From Agitococcus sp. (GTDB lineage Bacteria > Pseudomonadota > Gammaproteobacteria > Pseudomonadales > Moraxellaceae), in NCBI GenBank assembly GCA_030646715.1, contig JAUSLJ010000013.1, forward strand, positions 62,001-126,000: DNA of 64,000 nucleotides, in the 5' to 3' direction. Under the pieces are notes generated by a model. It made no database searches. It saw nothing but the letters and a program-made list of their open reading frames with translations, and was not told where the DNA came from. Positions 57,235-64,000 of the stretch are shown here, piece after piece. Both the position numbers and the translations under genes were made by a program. Within the stretch, counting starts at the first letter, position 1. Every line of letters starts with the position of its first letter.

Positions 57235-59268
57235 TCAACGTGTTCGACGCCATACCATTAGCAGGCTTAGCATGATTAAAGAAAGTATGCTTGTTGCGCC
57301 AGTATCCAATGATTTATCAGATAGCGAGTTGTTTGGCTCCGAAACCACTTTGACATTTACTGCGACGGATTGATTATTTTCAGCATCGCTAAAACGGCTG
57401 ATTGTTGTTGTTATTCCATAGGTGAATTTATCAAAACCATGAAAGTCATCAAGTGTAGCGGTGTATTTCACTTGGTGATTTATGTTGTCAAATTCGACGA
57501 AGCCTTTAGTGGGAGGATGTAGAAGGCGCACACAGCCATCCTTATATCCACCCGTTATTGTGCCGAACAAAGGCTCACATTGATCAGCAGGTAATAATTC
57601 ACCGTCACCAATAACACCATTAGAACCTAATAAGTCAAAGGTCGCTTTTTGTCCGTAAGTAATATCACGTCCTTGACTGGCAGAAATCAAACCTTGTAAT
57701 TCAACGGCACCAAGATCACAAATTGTCCGAAGCATCGCGCGTTGATCGGTGCTAGGGCAAGTTAAGATGCTGGTGGGGGCACCTTGATTAACGATTGGTG
57801 ACTCAGCTATGGTCTTATAACTGACGAGCAATCTAGGTTTATGTGTTTGTGTCAATCCACCATTATTTGCTAGTGGACATAATAATCCTTTTGCTGGTGG
57901 AAGGGCGCATTTGCCCTCTGTATCTTTACCATTAACGTCGGTATCAGCAATTATTTTTTCTGTTAGGGAAAGTTTTACATGGTGAGGATTATTTGTTTCG
58001 ATCGCTGCCAAAATGGGGTTTAACTCACAACCTGTTTGATAAACATTATGTGCTACATAGGTGCCAGAATCATTGGGAATAACGCCAAAATTAATACAGT
58101 CTTTTTGAGTATTGTTGGCGATAATTGAGTTATAGAGAAGTGGTGACTCATTGTTAAAGTTCAGTCCATTGGTATTTAAAACAACAGTTAAGTTTTTTAG
58201 TATCACTGTCGAACGTGCTGAAATAGCTGTACCTGTATTGCTAGAAAATGTGCTACTTATTATTGAGGGAATATTACTATCAATAAGTATTGGTGTTTTA
58301 TTGGCGAAAGTAACAATACCCTGCGTATTGGTAGCTGTGTTATTTGTGAATAAAGAGTTGGTAATAAAAGCGGATGTGTTTTCGCTATAAACGGCTGCGC
58401 CGTCAGTTGCAAAACTATTTTGAACTTGTAGCTGATCTGCTGAGAATAATGCATTACTAAAATTATAAATAGCACCCCCAAAAGATGAGGCCCTACCACC
58501 TGAAATATTACTATTCTTGATAGTTAAATATTCTTTGTTGTAGAAGATGCCTCCATTCATTGCACAAAAGTCAATATTGCAGCCTAAAAAGTTAATGTCG
58601 CTAAATGTTGCAGTAATATATGTGAGTGGAGTAATTGGGTTGTTGTCCGCATTATTATCTACTCCATCATCAATAATAAATAGTGGGTGACTTCCAGCCG
58701 CTTTAATTAATGTGACAGTCTCCGCATTTTCGGAGGTTATTTTAATATTAGCAGTAATATTTATAGCATCTTTTAACTCATAGGTTATCAGCGTGTTTCT
58801 CAATTTAACGGTGTCATCGTCTTCGCTAGATAGACTGAAGCAGCCATTAATACCTTTGGCGCGATAAGCTGATAACTCTGTCTGTTTGGCAGTAATTTTA
58901 TTTTCTATATCAGAAATCTGTTTTTTTAAGCCAGTATCTCCGTCTATTTCTTGAGTAAGAGAAGCAATTAATACCTTGTTTTGTTCGGAAGCAGCTTTGC
59001 TTTGCTCTTGAGATAGTTCAAGTTGCTTTTTTGGAAGTTCATTTTTTATCGGCACCAATGTCGAGTTAATAACGGCTACTTCTGCTGCATTTGCTATTTT
59101 TTTAATGTTTTTTTGTTTTACATAACTAACAGCTTCACGAATAGAGCAACTTGCATCATCAGCAGTTATATCAGCCGTTGTATTGACTAAAACGGTATCT
59201 GCCCATGTGCTTGCAGAGATTGCTGACAGAATTAAACAAGTGATAAGGCGGCCTTGAGAAATAGGCAT
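57235..59268 (-). CDS. Large exported CSLREA/beta-helix protein with an internal coiled coil
   Basis: A 677-residue paralog of the gene at 55097, 11 bp upstream. Signal peptide near residues 1-24 (SAISASTWAD), CSIREA at 41-46, then a heptad-like coiled coil (residues about 55-140, rich in Lys, Glu, Gln and Leu). The CSLREA-type continuation resumes only at GCFSLSSEDDDTVKL (about 143). Beta-helix-like repeats follow, with an exposed-repeat region near 200-420 and a C-terminal tail LSLIMLSLLMVWRRTR. The coiled coil splits the module and is absent from the neighbour. ATG 59268 with GGAGA upstream. Confidence 0.82.
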   Translation of the reverse strand: MPISQGRLITCLILSAISASTWADTVLVNTTADITADDASCSIREAVSYVKQKNIKKIANAAEVAVINSTLVPIKNELPKKQLELSQEQSKAASEQNKVLIASLTQEIDGDTGLKKQISDIENKITAKQTELSAYRAKGINGCFSLSSEDDDTVKLRNTLITYELKDAINITANIKITSENAETVTLIKAAGSHPLFIIDDGVDNNADNNPITPLTYITATFSDINFLGCNIDFCAMNGGIFYNKEYLTIKNSNISGGRASSFGGAIYNFSNALFSADQLQVQNSFATDGAAVYSENTSAFITNSLFTNNTATNTQGIVTFANKTPILIDSNIPSIISSTFSSNTGTAISARSTVILKNLTVVLNTNGLNFNNESPLLYNSIIANNTQKDCINFGVIPNDSGTYVAHNVYQTGCELNPILAAIETNNPHHVKLSLTEKIIADTDVNGKDTEGKCALPPAKGLLCPLANNGGLTQTHKPRLLVSYKTIAESPIVNQGAPTSILTCPSTDQRAMLRTICDLGAVELQGLISASQGRDITYGQKATFDLLGSNGVIGDGELLPADQCEPLFGTITGGYKDGCVRLLHPPTKGFVEFDNINHQVKYTATLDDFHGFDKFTYGITTTISRFSDAENNQSVAVNVKVVSEPNNSLSDKSLDTGATSILSLIMLSLLMVWRRTR

Positions 59269-59434
59269 CGGAAGAGTCTCCAAAAGGCTTGTTGTTTTTT
59301 GTTTTGGTTGTATATCTTAAAGCAAAATTAGCACGTGTTCTTGTGTGTTTCTGTTGCCGTCAGTGCGAATTACATTAATTGACAAATGTACCATGAGTGA
59401 CAGACTTTACGCTAGTTAGCAGATGTTAATTGGT

Positions 59435-60229
59435 TTATACAGGTTTTGGTGCTTTGTTATGGATATTTTGCATAATAGAGTCCAAACGTTCACCAAAATA
59501 ATTGTTAATCGCTAATTCCATTGCCCGAGCCACCTCAGCATCAACGGCAACATCAGCCAAAGGACGCATTTTCCAAATAATTTCAGCCAAATGCGCTGTT
59601 TCTTCACGCGAAGGAATATTGTTTTTTCCCGAAGTATCAATAAGGCGAGCGATGACTTCCACAAACATACTGGCGACACGATTGACGTTATCACGCAGTC
59701 CATCAATAATAAGGAGAAGTTCTTTGAGTGGCAGTCCGAGTGCCACTAATTCTTTGCCAACATGTAATAAACGCGGGCTGGCAACGCGAAAGCGAGTGCC
59801 ATCACCAACAAATTCAATAATACCGAGTTGACAGGCTTGAAGTATTTCTTCTTGGGTTACATCTTTACCAAAAAAAGAAAGTAGTTCTAACGCTTCATAA
59901 TAACTAGGTGTTTCATCTGACCAAGGGCTGGTAATAGCGGATTCTAAACCTAAAAGTTGACTGACATCTTGGCCTTGTTCCCACGCGGCAATTAATTCAC
60001 CAATGTTGGCAATGCTATAACCACGGCCTAAAAGTTGGCCAATCATGCGTAAGCGCGCTAAGTGGGCATCGGTATAAATGCCACTACGTCCACGTCGTTC
60101 GGGAGGAGGTAGAATTCCTCGATCTTGGTAAGCACGAACGTTACGAACGGTAGCACCTGCGACCCGCGCAAGCTCGTCTATAGAATATTCGGCGTGATGT
60201 TCGGACGATGTCATCTCATTGTCGCTCAT
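59435..60229 (-). CDS. MerR-family transcriptional regulator
   Basis: A 264-residue regulator with an N-terminal MerR winged helix (YSIDELARVAGATVRNVRAY, then RGILPPPERRGRSGIYTDAH, residues about 14-75). A longer C-terminal helical region has no cysteine cluster or metal motif, so it is not a typical metal sensor. It lies 34 bp downstream of hda in the same direction. Targets unknown. Confidence 0.82.
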   Translation of the reverse strand: MSDNEMTSSEHHAEYSIDELARVAGATVRNVRAYQDRGILPPPERRGRSGIYTDAHLARLRMIGQLLGRGYSIANIGELIAAWEQGQDVSQLLGLESAITSPWSDETPSYYEALELLSFFGKDVTQEEILQACQLGIIEFVGDGTRFRVASPRLLHVGKELVALGLPLKELLLIIDGLRDNVNRVASMFVEVIARLIDTSGKNNIPSREETAHLAEIIWKMRPLADVAVDAEVARAMELAINNYFGERLDSIMQNIHNKAPKPV

Positions 60230-60263
60230 ATTAGGTGCGCATCTCTATAATCTGTTGAATATA

Positions 60264-60980
60264 TTAGCTTAATAGTGGCTCAGTTAATTGTTTGACAAAG
60301 CTCAGTGTCAGTTTTTTTCGTTGTTGGACGGCGGCTTCTTCAAGGTACGCTAAATGTTTTAGCAACAAGCCCGTATAAGATGGCCCTTTGTCGAGCAAGT
60401 AGCGTATGACATCGGCTTCAAGTGTGATGCCCCGACGTTCTAATGCCGCCAGCAGTATAGCATGACGGTCGGCCTCGTCTTTGCCATTAGGAATATGGAA
60501 AAAGACGGCTTTGCTCAATTGTGAGTTTAAGCTCAATAATTGTAAGCCTAAGTCGGCTGGCGAGGTGCGTGCGGCTAATAAAATGCGCGTTTGACTTATT
60601 TTGGCACGACTGAGCAAGTTGAATAAGGCTTGTTGCCAATCTTCGTGACCATTAATGACTTCTACATCGTCTAAAGCAATGAGCGTGAAGTTTTCTAGGC
60701 TTTCTAGCAAATCGGGAGATTCACTGTCTAATAAGTCGCGAAGAGATAATAGCAGCGTAGTGTAGCCTTGCTGTGAGTAAGCTTCGCAAACGGCCGCTAA
60801 TAGATGCGTTTTGCCTGTATTGGGTTCGCCATAGACAAAGCAGTTTTTTGATGAGCCGTGCAATAAATCATCAATGGCAGCAATAACGGCTGTCCAATTA
60901 GAGCCAGCAAAATCACTTAAACGCGCGTCTAATCGGGGGCCTAAATTAAGGACAAGCTGATTACTATAACGAGAAGTCAT
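60264..60980 (-). CDS. hda: DnaA regulatory inactivator Hda
   Basis: A 238-residue DnaA-like AAA+ protein. Walker A GEPNTGKTHLL, Walker B IALDDVEVI, sensor II region near the end, and no DNA-binding domain IV, which separates Hda from DnaA. It stimulates ATP hydrolysis by DnaA with the sliding clamp after initiation. A clamp-binding motif is expected near the N-terminus (QLVLNLGPRL). Overlaps perM by 4 bp. Confidence 0.92.
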   Translation of the reverse strand: MTSRYSNQLVLNLGPRLDARLSDFAGSNWTAVIAAIDDLLHGSSKNCFVYGEPNTGKTHLLAAVCEAYSQQGYTTLLLSLRDLLDSESPDLLESLENFTLIALDDVEVINGHEDWQQALFNLLSRAKISQTRILLAARTSPADLGLQLLSLNSQLSKAVFFHIPNGKDEADRHAILLAALERRGITLEADVIRYLLDKGPSYTGLLLKHLAYLEEAAVQQRKKLTLSFVKQLTEPLLS

Positions 60981-62053
60981 GAGTTGCCTGATTCAGTACG
61001 TTGATAAAATTCACTTTGGCGATAGCGCGTATGGGCATGATGGAGTAAGACCATAATAATCGCTGCCACAGGTAAAGCCAATAACATCCCGACAAAGCCA
61101 AATAATTGACCACCCGCCATGACTGAAAAAATCACGCCAACTGGTGGCAAGCCGATTTTGTCACCAATCAAATAGGGCTGTAAAACCCAACCTTCTAAGA
61201 TTTGACCAATTGCAAAGACGATCAACACACCTAATATTGGGTCAAAAGCCATGCCATGTTGAAATAAGGTTGCAATCGTGGCACTAATGATACCAACAAT
61301 AAAACCGAAGTAAGGAATAATGCTCGCTAAACCTGCCAGTAAACCAATAATAATGCCTAATTTCACCCCGACAATTTGCAAGCCAACAGCGTAAATAATG
61401 CCCAGCAATAACATGACGATCAATTGGCCGCGTAAAAATGCGGACAGTACATCATTACACTCCATGCTCAACTGTGTCACTTTAGGTTCAAGGTGGCGGG
61501 GGAGTAACTCTTTGATATTGTTAATCAGTTTATCCCAATCCAGTAGTAGATAAAAAGTCACTACAGGGATAAGAGAAACAAGGCCAATAATACTAATAAT
61601 GTCGAGGCTAGACTGCATCACTTTGGTCATTACATGACCCGCGGCAGTACCTGCTTCTTGCCAATAAGAGGTCAGCCATGAGCTAATTAAATCCATATCT
61701 AAACGGTCAATATCAACTCGAAAGGTTTTTTCGAGCCACGGAATACCTTGTCGATTCACCCAACGTAGTAACATCGGTAATCGAGACTCTAAATACATAA
61801 ACTGCCGCCATAAGACGGGAATTAATAAAATAAATACCGCTGAAATGCTTAAAAATAATACACTAAAAACTGCCGTTACTGCCGTCACTCGTTTCAGTTT
61901 CCATTGAGTTAGCCGATTAACGAGAGGGTTGCATAAATAAGCGAGTAATGCGCCTGCAAAAAAAGGCATTAAAATAGATTGTAATGCGTGAATTAACCAA
62001 ATAACAACGCCAATACCTAACCACACTGGCCAGCGATTGATTAAATTATTCAT
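60977..62053 (-). CDS. perM: AI-2E family membrane transporter (PerM)
   Basis: A 358-residue membrane protein of the AI-2E/UPF0118 family with about eight TMs, including signature segments VTFYLLLDWDKLI, LLAGLASIIPYFGFIVG and FAIGQILEGWVLQPYLIGD. The gene order perM-hda is conserved in gammaproteobacteria. ATG 62053 is preferred over 62062 because AGGAT is then 8 nt upstream. Confidence 0.92.
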   Translation of the reverse strand: MNNLINRWPVWLGIGVVIWLIHALQSILMPFFAGALLAYLCNPLVNRLTQWKLKRVTAVTAVFSVLFLSISAVFILLIPVLWRQFMYLESRLPMLLRWVNRQGIPWLEKTFRVDIDRLDMDLISSWLTSYWQEAGTAAGHVMTKVMQSSLDIISIIGLVSLIPVVTFYLLLDWDKLINNIKELLPRHLEPKVTQLSMECNDVLSAFLRGQLIVMLLLGIIYAVGLQIVGVKLGIIIGLLAGLASIIPYFGFIVGIISATIATLFQHGMAFDPILGVLIVFAIGQILEGWVLQPYLIGDKIGLPPVGVIFSVMAGGQLFGFVGMLLALPVAAIIMVLLHHAHTRYRQSEFYQRTESGNS

Positions 62054-62090
62054 CGTGATCATCCTAATTATTGTTATCGCTAGTTAATGG

Positions 62091-62963
62091 TTAATAAAAA
62101 TCACGCCACTGATAGCTCATATATCGTTGTGCCAATTGTTGCCCCATCAAGACATTTTCATCTAAGCCTAGACTCAGTAAGGGCTGAGCGAGCAGTTGTG
62201 GTGTTAGTTTGAATTTTTCAGGAATTAAGTTGTTGGCACTTTTACAGGAGAAGTAAACACTTTGAGGCAAGACTTGTAATACTTGCAACGCAGTGCAGCC
62301 TGTTTTTAATGTGCTTTCGGCAGCTTTGAACTGTGTTAAGTTTTTAATGCCATTGATATGAATCAGAATATTATTTTTTAATTCTGGCCATTGATAAGCA
62401 AGGGCTAAATTTTCTGACCAAATATGGGGTAAGTATTTTAACCCGTCCATCGCCATTGTGCCGACAAAACGTTGGGACGGTGAGTTTAATTGCCACGAAT
62501 AATTATAATTATTATTGTTTTTACTCAGCACGACTAAAACATCGCTGCGCTGTGCGCTGAGTAGATTTTTAAGGGCGTTGCTTTTCGGTTGTGCTAATGC
62601 TTGTTGCAGTGGGATTTTATCTGCTTCACTAATGGTGCTATTGATTAATAGTCCACGACGATTCGCTTCATTTTCCAGCGTTTTATTGTTAGGAAAGGCT
62701 AAAATTTTATTGTCGATGCTTTGTACCAGCCAAATTCGTGCACCTGCCCACGGTTTCATGCCTGTTTTTTGGAGCAACTGTCCTAAGTCGGGTGATTTTT
62801 CATTTATTAGCGCGTTTTGGACAGCAGTTGAGTCAAAGGCAACGGCTGTCCCTGTTAGGCTTAAAAAGTCTTCGCTCCAGCCATTGGCATAACAAGACAT
62901 GGCACTAAGGCTCAATATTCCCGCTAAACTTAATCGTGCGCTTAAACGATAAAAATCAGCCAT
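62091..62963 (-). CDS. DUF2066 exported protein
   Basis: A 290-residue protein with a signal peptide (LSAMSCYANG) and the DUF2066 core: LLQKTGMKPWAGARIWLVQS, ALAQPKSNALKNLLSAQRSD and NYSWQLNSPSQRFVG. The family lies between purM and perM in many gammaproteobacteria; function unknown. ATG 62963 is chosen over TTG 62972. It is divergent from purM across a 154-bp gap. Confidence 0.85.
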   Translation of the reverse strand: MADFYRLSARLSLAGILSLSAMSCYANGWSEDFLSLTGTAVAFDSTAVQNALINEKSPDLGQLLQKTGMKPWAGARIWLVQSIDNKILAFPNNKTLENEANRRGLLINSTISEADKIPLQQALAQPKSNALKNLLSAQRSDVLVVLSKNNNNYNYSWQLNSPSQRFVGTMAMDGLKYLPHIWSENLALAYQWPELKNNILIHINGIKNLTQFKAAESTLKTGCTALQVLQVLPQSVYFSCKSANNLIPEKFKLTPQLLAQPLLSLGLDENVLMGQQLAQRYMSYQWRDFY

Positions 62964-63117
62964 TACATCCAATTCCTGAGAAAATCGCGCTAACCATACG
63001 CAACTCTTGCGCTAATTTCTAGGCTTTATCGGTCTAGTTGGTTAAATACCCTTTAGCATCGCCGCGTAAACGGCTAAAATGCGCGCCCATTACGCTTTAT
63101 TTACCTTGGAAATCACC

Positions 63118-64000
63118 ATGAGCAACGCAAAACCTTCCTTAAGCTATAAAGATGCTGGCGTGGACATTGATGCTGGCGATCATTTAGTGGAGCGCATTAA
63201 AAGTGTTGCCAAACGCACTAAGCGTCCTGAAGTGCTCGGTGGTTTAGGTGGTTTTGCCTCGTTGTGTGAAATTCCTGCGGGCTATAAACAACCCGTTTTA
63301 GTATCGGGCACTGACGGTGTGGGTACTAAGTTACGTTTGGCTTTGCAATTAAATCGCCATGAAAGCATCGGCATTGATTTAGTGGCGATGTGTGTCAATG
63401 ATTTGGTGGTCTGTGGCGCTGAACCGTTATTCTTTTTAGATTATTACGCAACAGGTCATTTGTCGGTTGATACGGCTGCAACGGTGATTGCGGGTATTGG
63501 CGAAGGTTGTTTACAAGCAGGGTGTGCGTTAGTGGGCGGCGAAACTGCCGAAATGCCCGGTATGTATGAAGGCGAAGATTACGATTTGGCGGGCTTTTGT
63601 ACGGGTGTGGTAGAAAAGTCGGAGATTATTGATGGCTCAAAAGTCAGCGTCGGTGACGTGTTAATTGGTATCGCTTCTAGTGGTGCACATTCTAATGGTT
63701 ATTCCTTAGTGCGTAAAATTATTGAAGTGGCTCAAGCTGATTTACAACAAGTCATTGATGGCAAAACGCTTGCCGATTTGGTAATGACACCCACGCGTAT
63801 TTATATCAAACCAATTTTGTCGTTAATTAAAGCATTACCTGTTCATGCGATTGCTCATATAACAGGTGGTGGTTTACCCGGTAATTTACCGCGTGTACTG
63901 CCCGCAGGTTGTGATGCGCGTGTGGATGAAAGCTCTTGGCAATGGCCAACTTTATTTCAATGGTTACAACAACAAGGCAATGTTGAGCGTTTTGAAATGT
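63118..64000 (+). CDS. purM: Phosphoribosylformylglycinamidine cyclo-ligase (5' part)
   Basis: The first 294 codons of PurM (AIR synthetase), with the start at 63118 after [69 protein letters not shown] and [15 protein letters not shown] are the family motifs in order. It makes AIR in purine synthesis. The gene runs off the window; full length would be about 345 residues. Confidence 0.93.
   Translation, partial: MSNAKPSLSYKDAGVDIDAGDHLVERIKSVAKRTKRPEVLGGLGGFASLCEIPAGYKQPVLVSGTDGVGTKLRLALQLNRHESIGIDLVAMCVNDLVVCGAEPLFFLDYYATGHLSVDTAATVIAGIGEGCLQAGCALVGGETAEMPGMYEGEDYDLAGFCTGVVEKSEIIDGSKVSVGDVLIGIASSGAHSNGYSLVRKIIEVAQADLQQVIDGKTLADLVMTPTRIYIKPILSLIKALPVHAIAHITGGGLPGNLPRVLPAGCDARVDESSWQWPTLFQWLQQQGNVERFEM

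Overview
The window is a chromosomal segment of a gammaproteobacterium with AT-leaning base composition. The gene neighbourhoods hda-perM-DUF2066/purM, miaB-ybeZ-ybeY with corC-lnt, creBCD, and nadA, rnt and pyrC are all gammaproteobacterial. The RAYT/REP elements, Uma2 protein, DevBCA-like exporter and many G/C-rich intergenic hairpins would fit a Thiotrichales/Beggiatoales-like genome, but the genus is inference only.

Layout. 1-7050 is a type I restriction-modification island: a REP-associated transposase (RAYT), hsdS, a Fic protein, an antitoxin/PIN-toxin pair, and hsdR broken by a one-base shift in a run of eight T. hsdM would lie upstream of the window. Palindromic REP-like elements sit inside the reading frames of three consecutive genes and are translated there. 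7067-7260 holds what looks like a decayed PIN-domain gene. 7352-9574 encodes a family 4 glycosyltransferase and a CobW-type GTPase. 9682-18544 carries the cell-envelope and RNA-maintenance cluster lnt-corC and ybeY-ybeZ-miaB on the minus strand, split by plus-strand genes (a small lipoprotein, a frameshifted GAF histidine kinase and a large beta-propeller lipoprotein). Slt follows at 18769.

20835-25742 is a tandem array of four paralogous exported proteins resembling solute-binding proteins, most separated by hairpins that look like terminators. It faces a divergent serine hydrolase and a haloalkane dehalogenase. 28355-35348 holds a periplasmic single-cysteine peroxiredoxin, a DUF2804 protein, a three-gene DevBCA/MacAB-like exporter, a YgjP-type metallopeptidase and a membrane class III adenylate cyclase. 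35738-39143 is a fatty-acid beta-oxidation pair. 39204-43311 holds small proteins, nadA, five tRNA genes (Glu, Ala, Pro, Arg, His) and a 99-bp MITE-like element.

43473-50656 contains a PA3496-like acidic protein, rnt-pyrC, a diguanylate cyclase, katG with a good OxyR-type site, and argG. 50751-54399 is creBCD. 54475-59268 holds a DUF2057 protein and two very large exported CSLREA/parallel-beta-helix-like proteins with C-terminal sorting tails. The window closes with a MerR regulator, hda, perM and a DUF2066 protein, divergent from purM, which runs off the end.

No CRISPR array, rRNA operon or intact prophage was seen. The strongest leads are the in-frame REP palindromes in the restriction island, the four-member binding-protein array, and a coiled-coil segment inserted inside a CSLREA module. 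The frameshifts in hsdR and in the histidine kinase both fall in homopolymers, so assembly error must be excluded before they are treated as biology.
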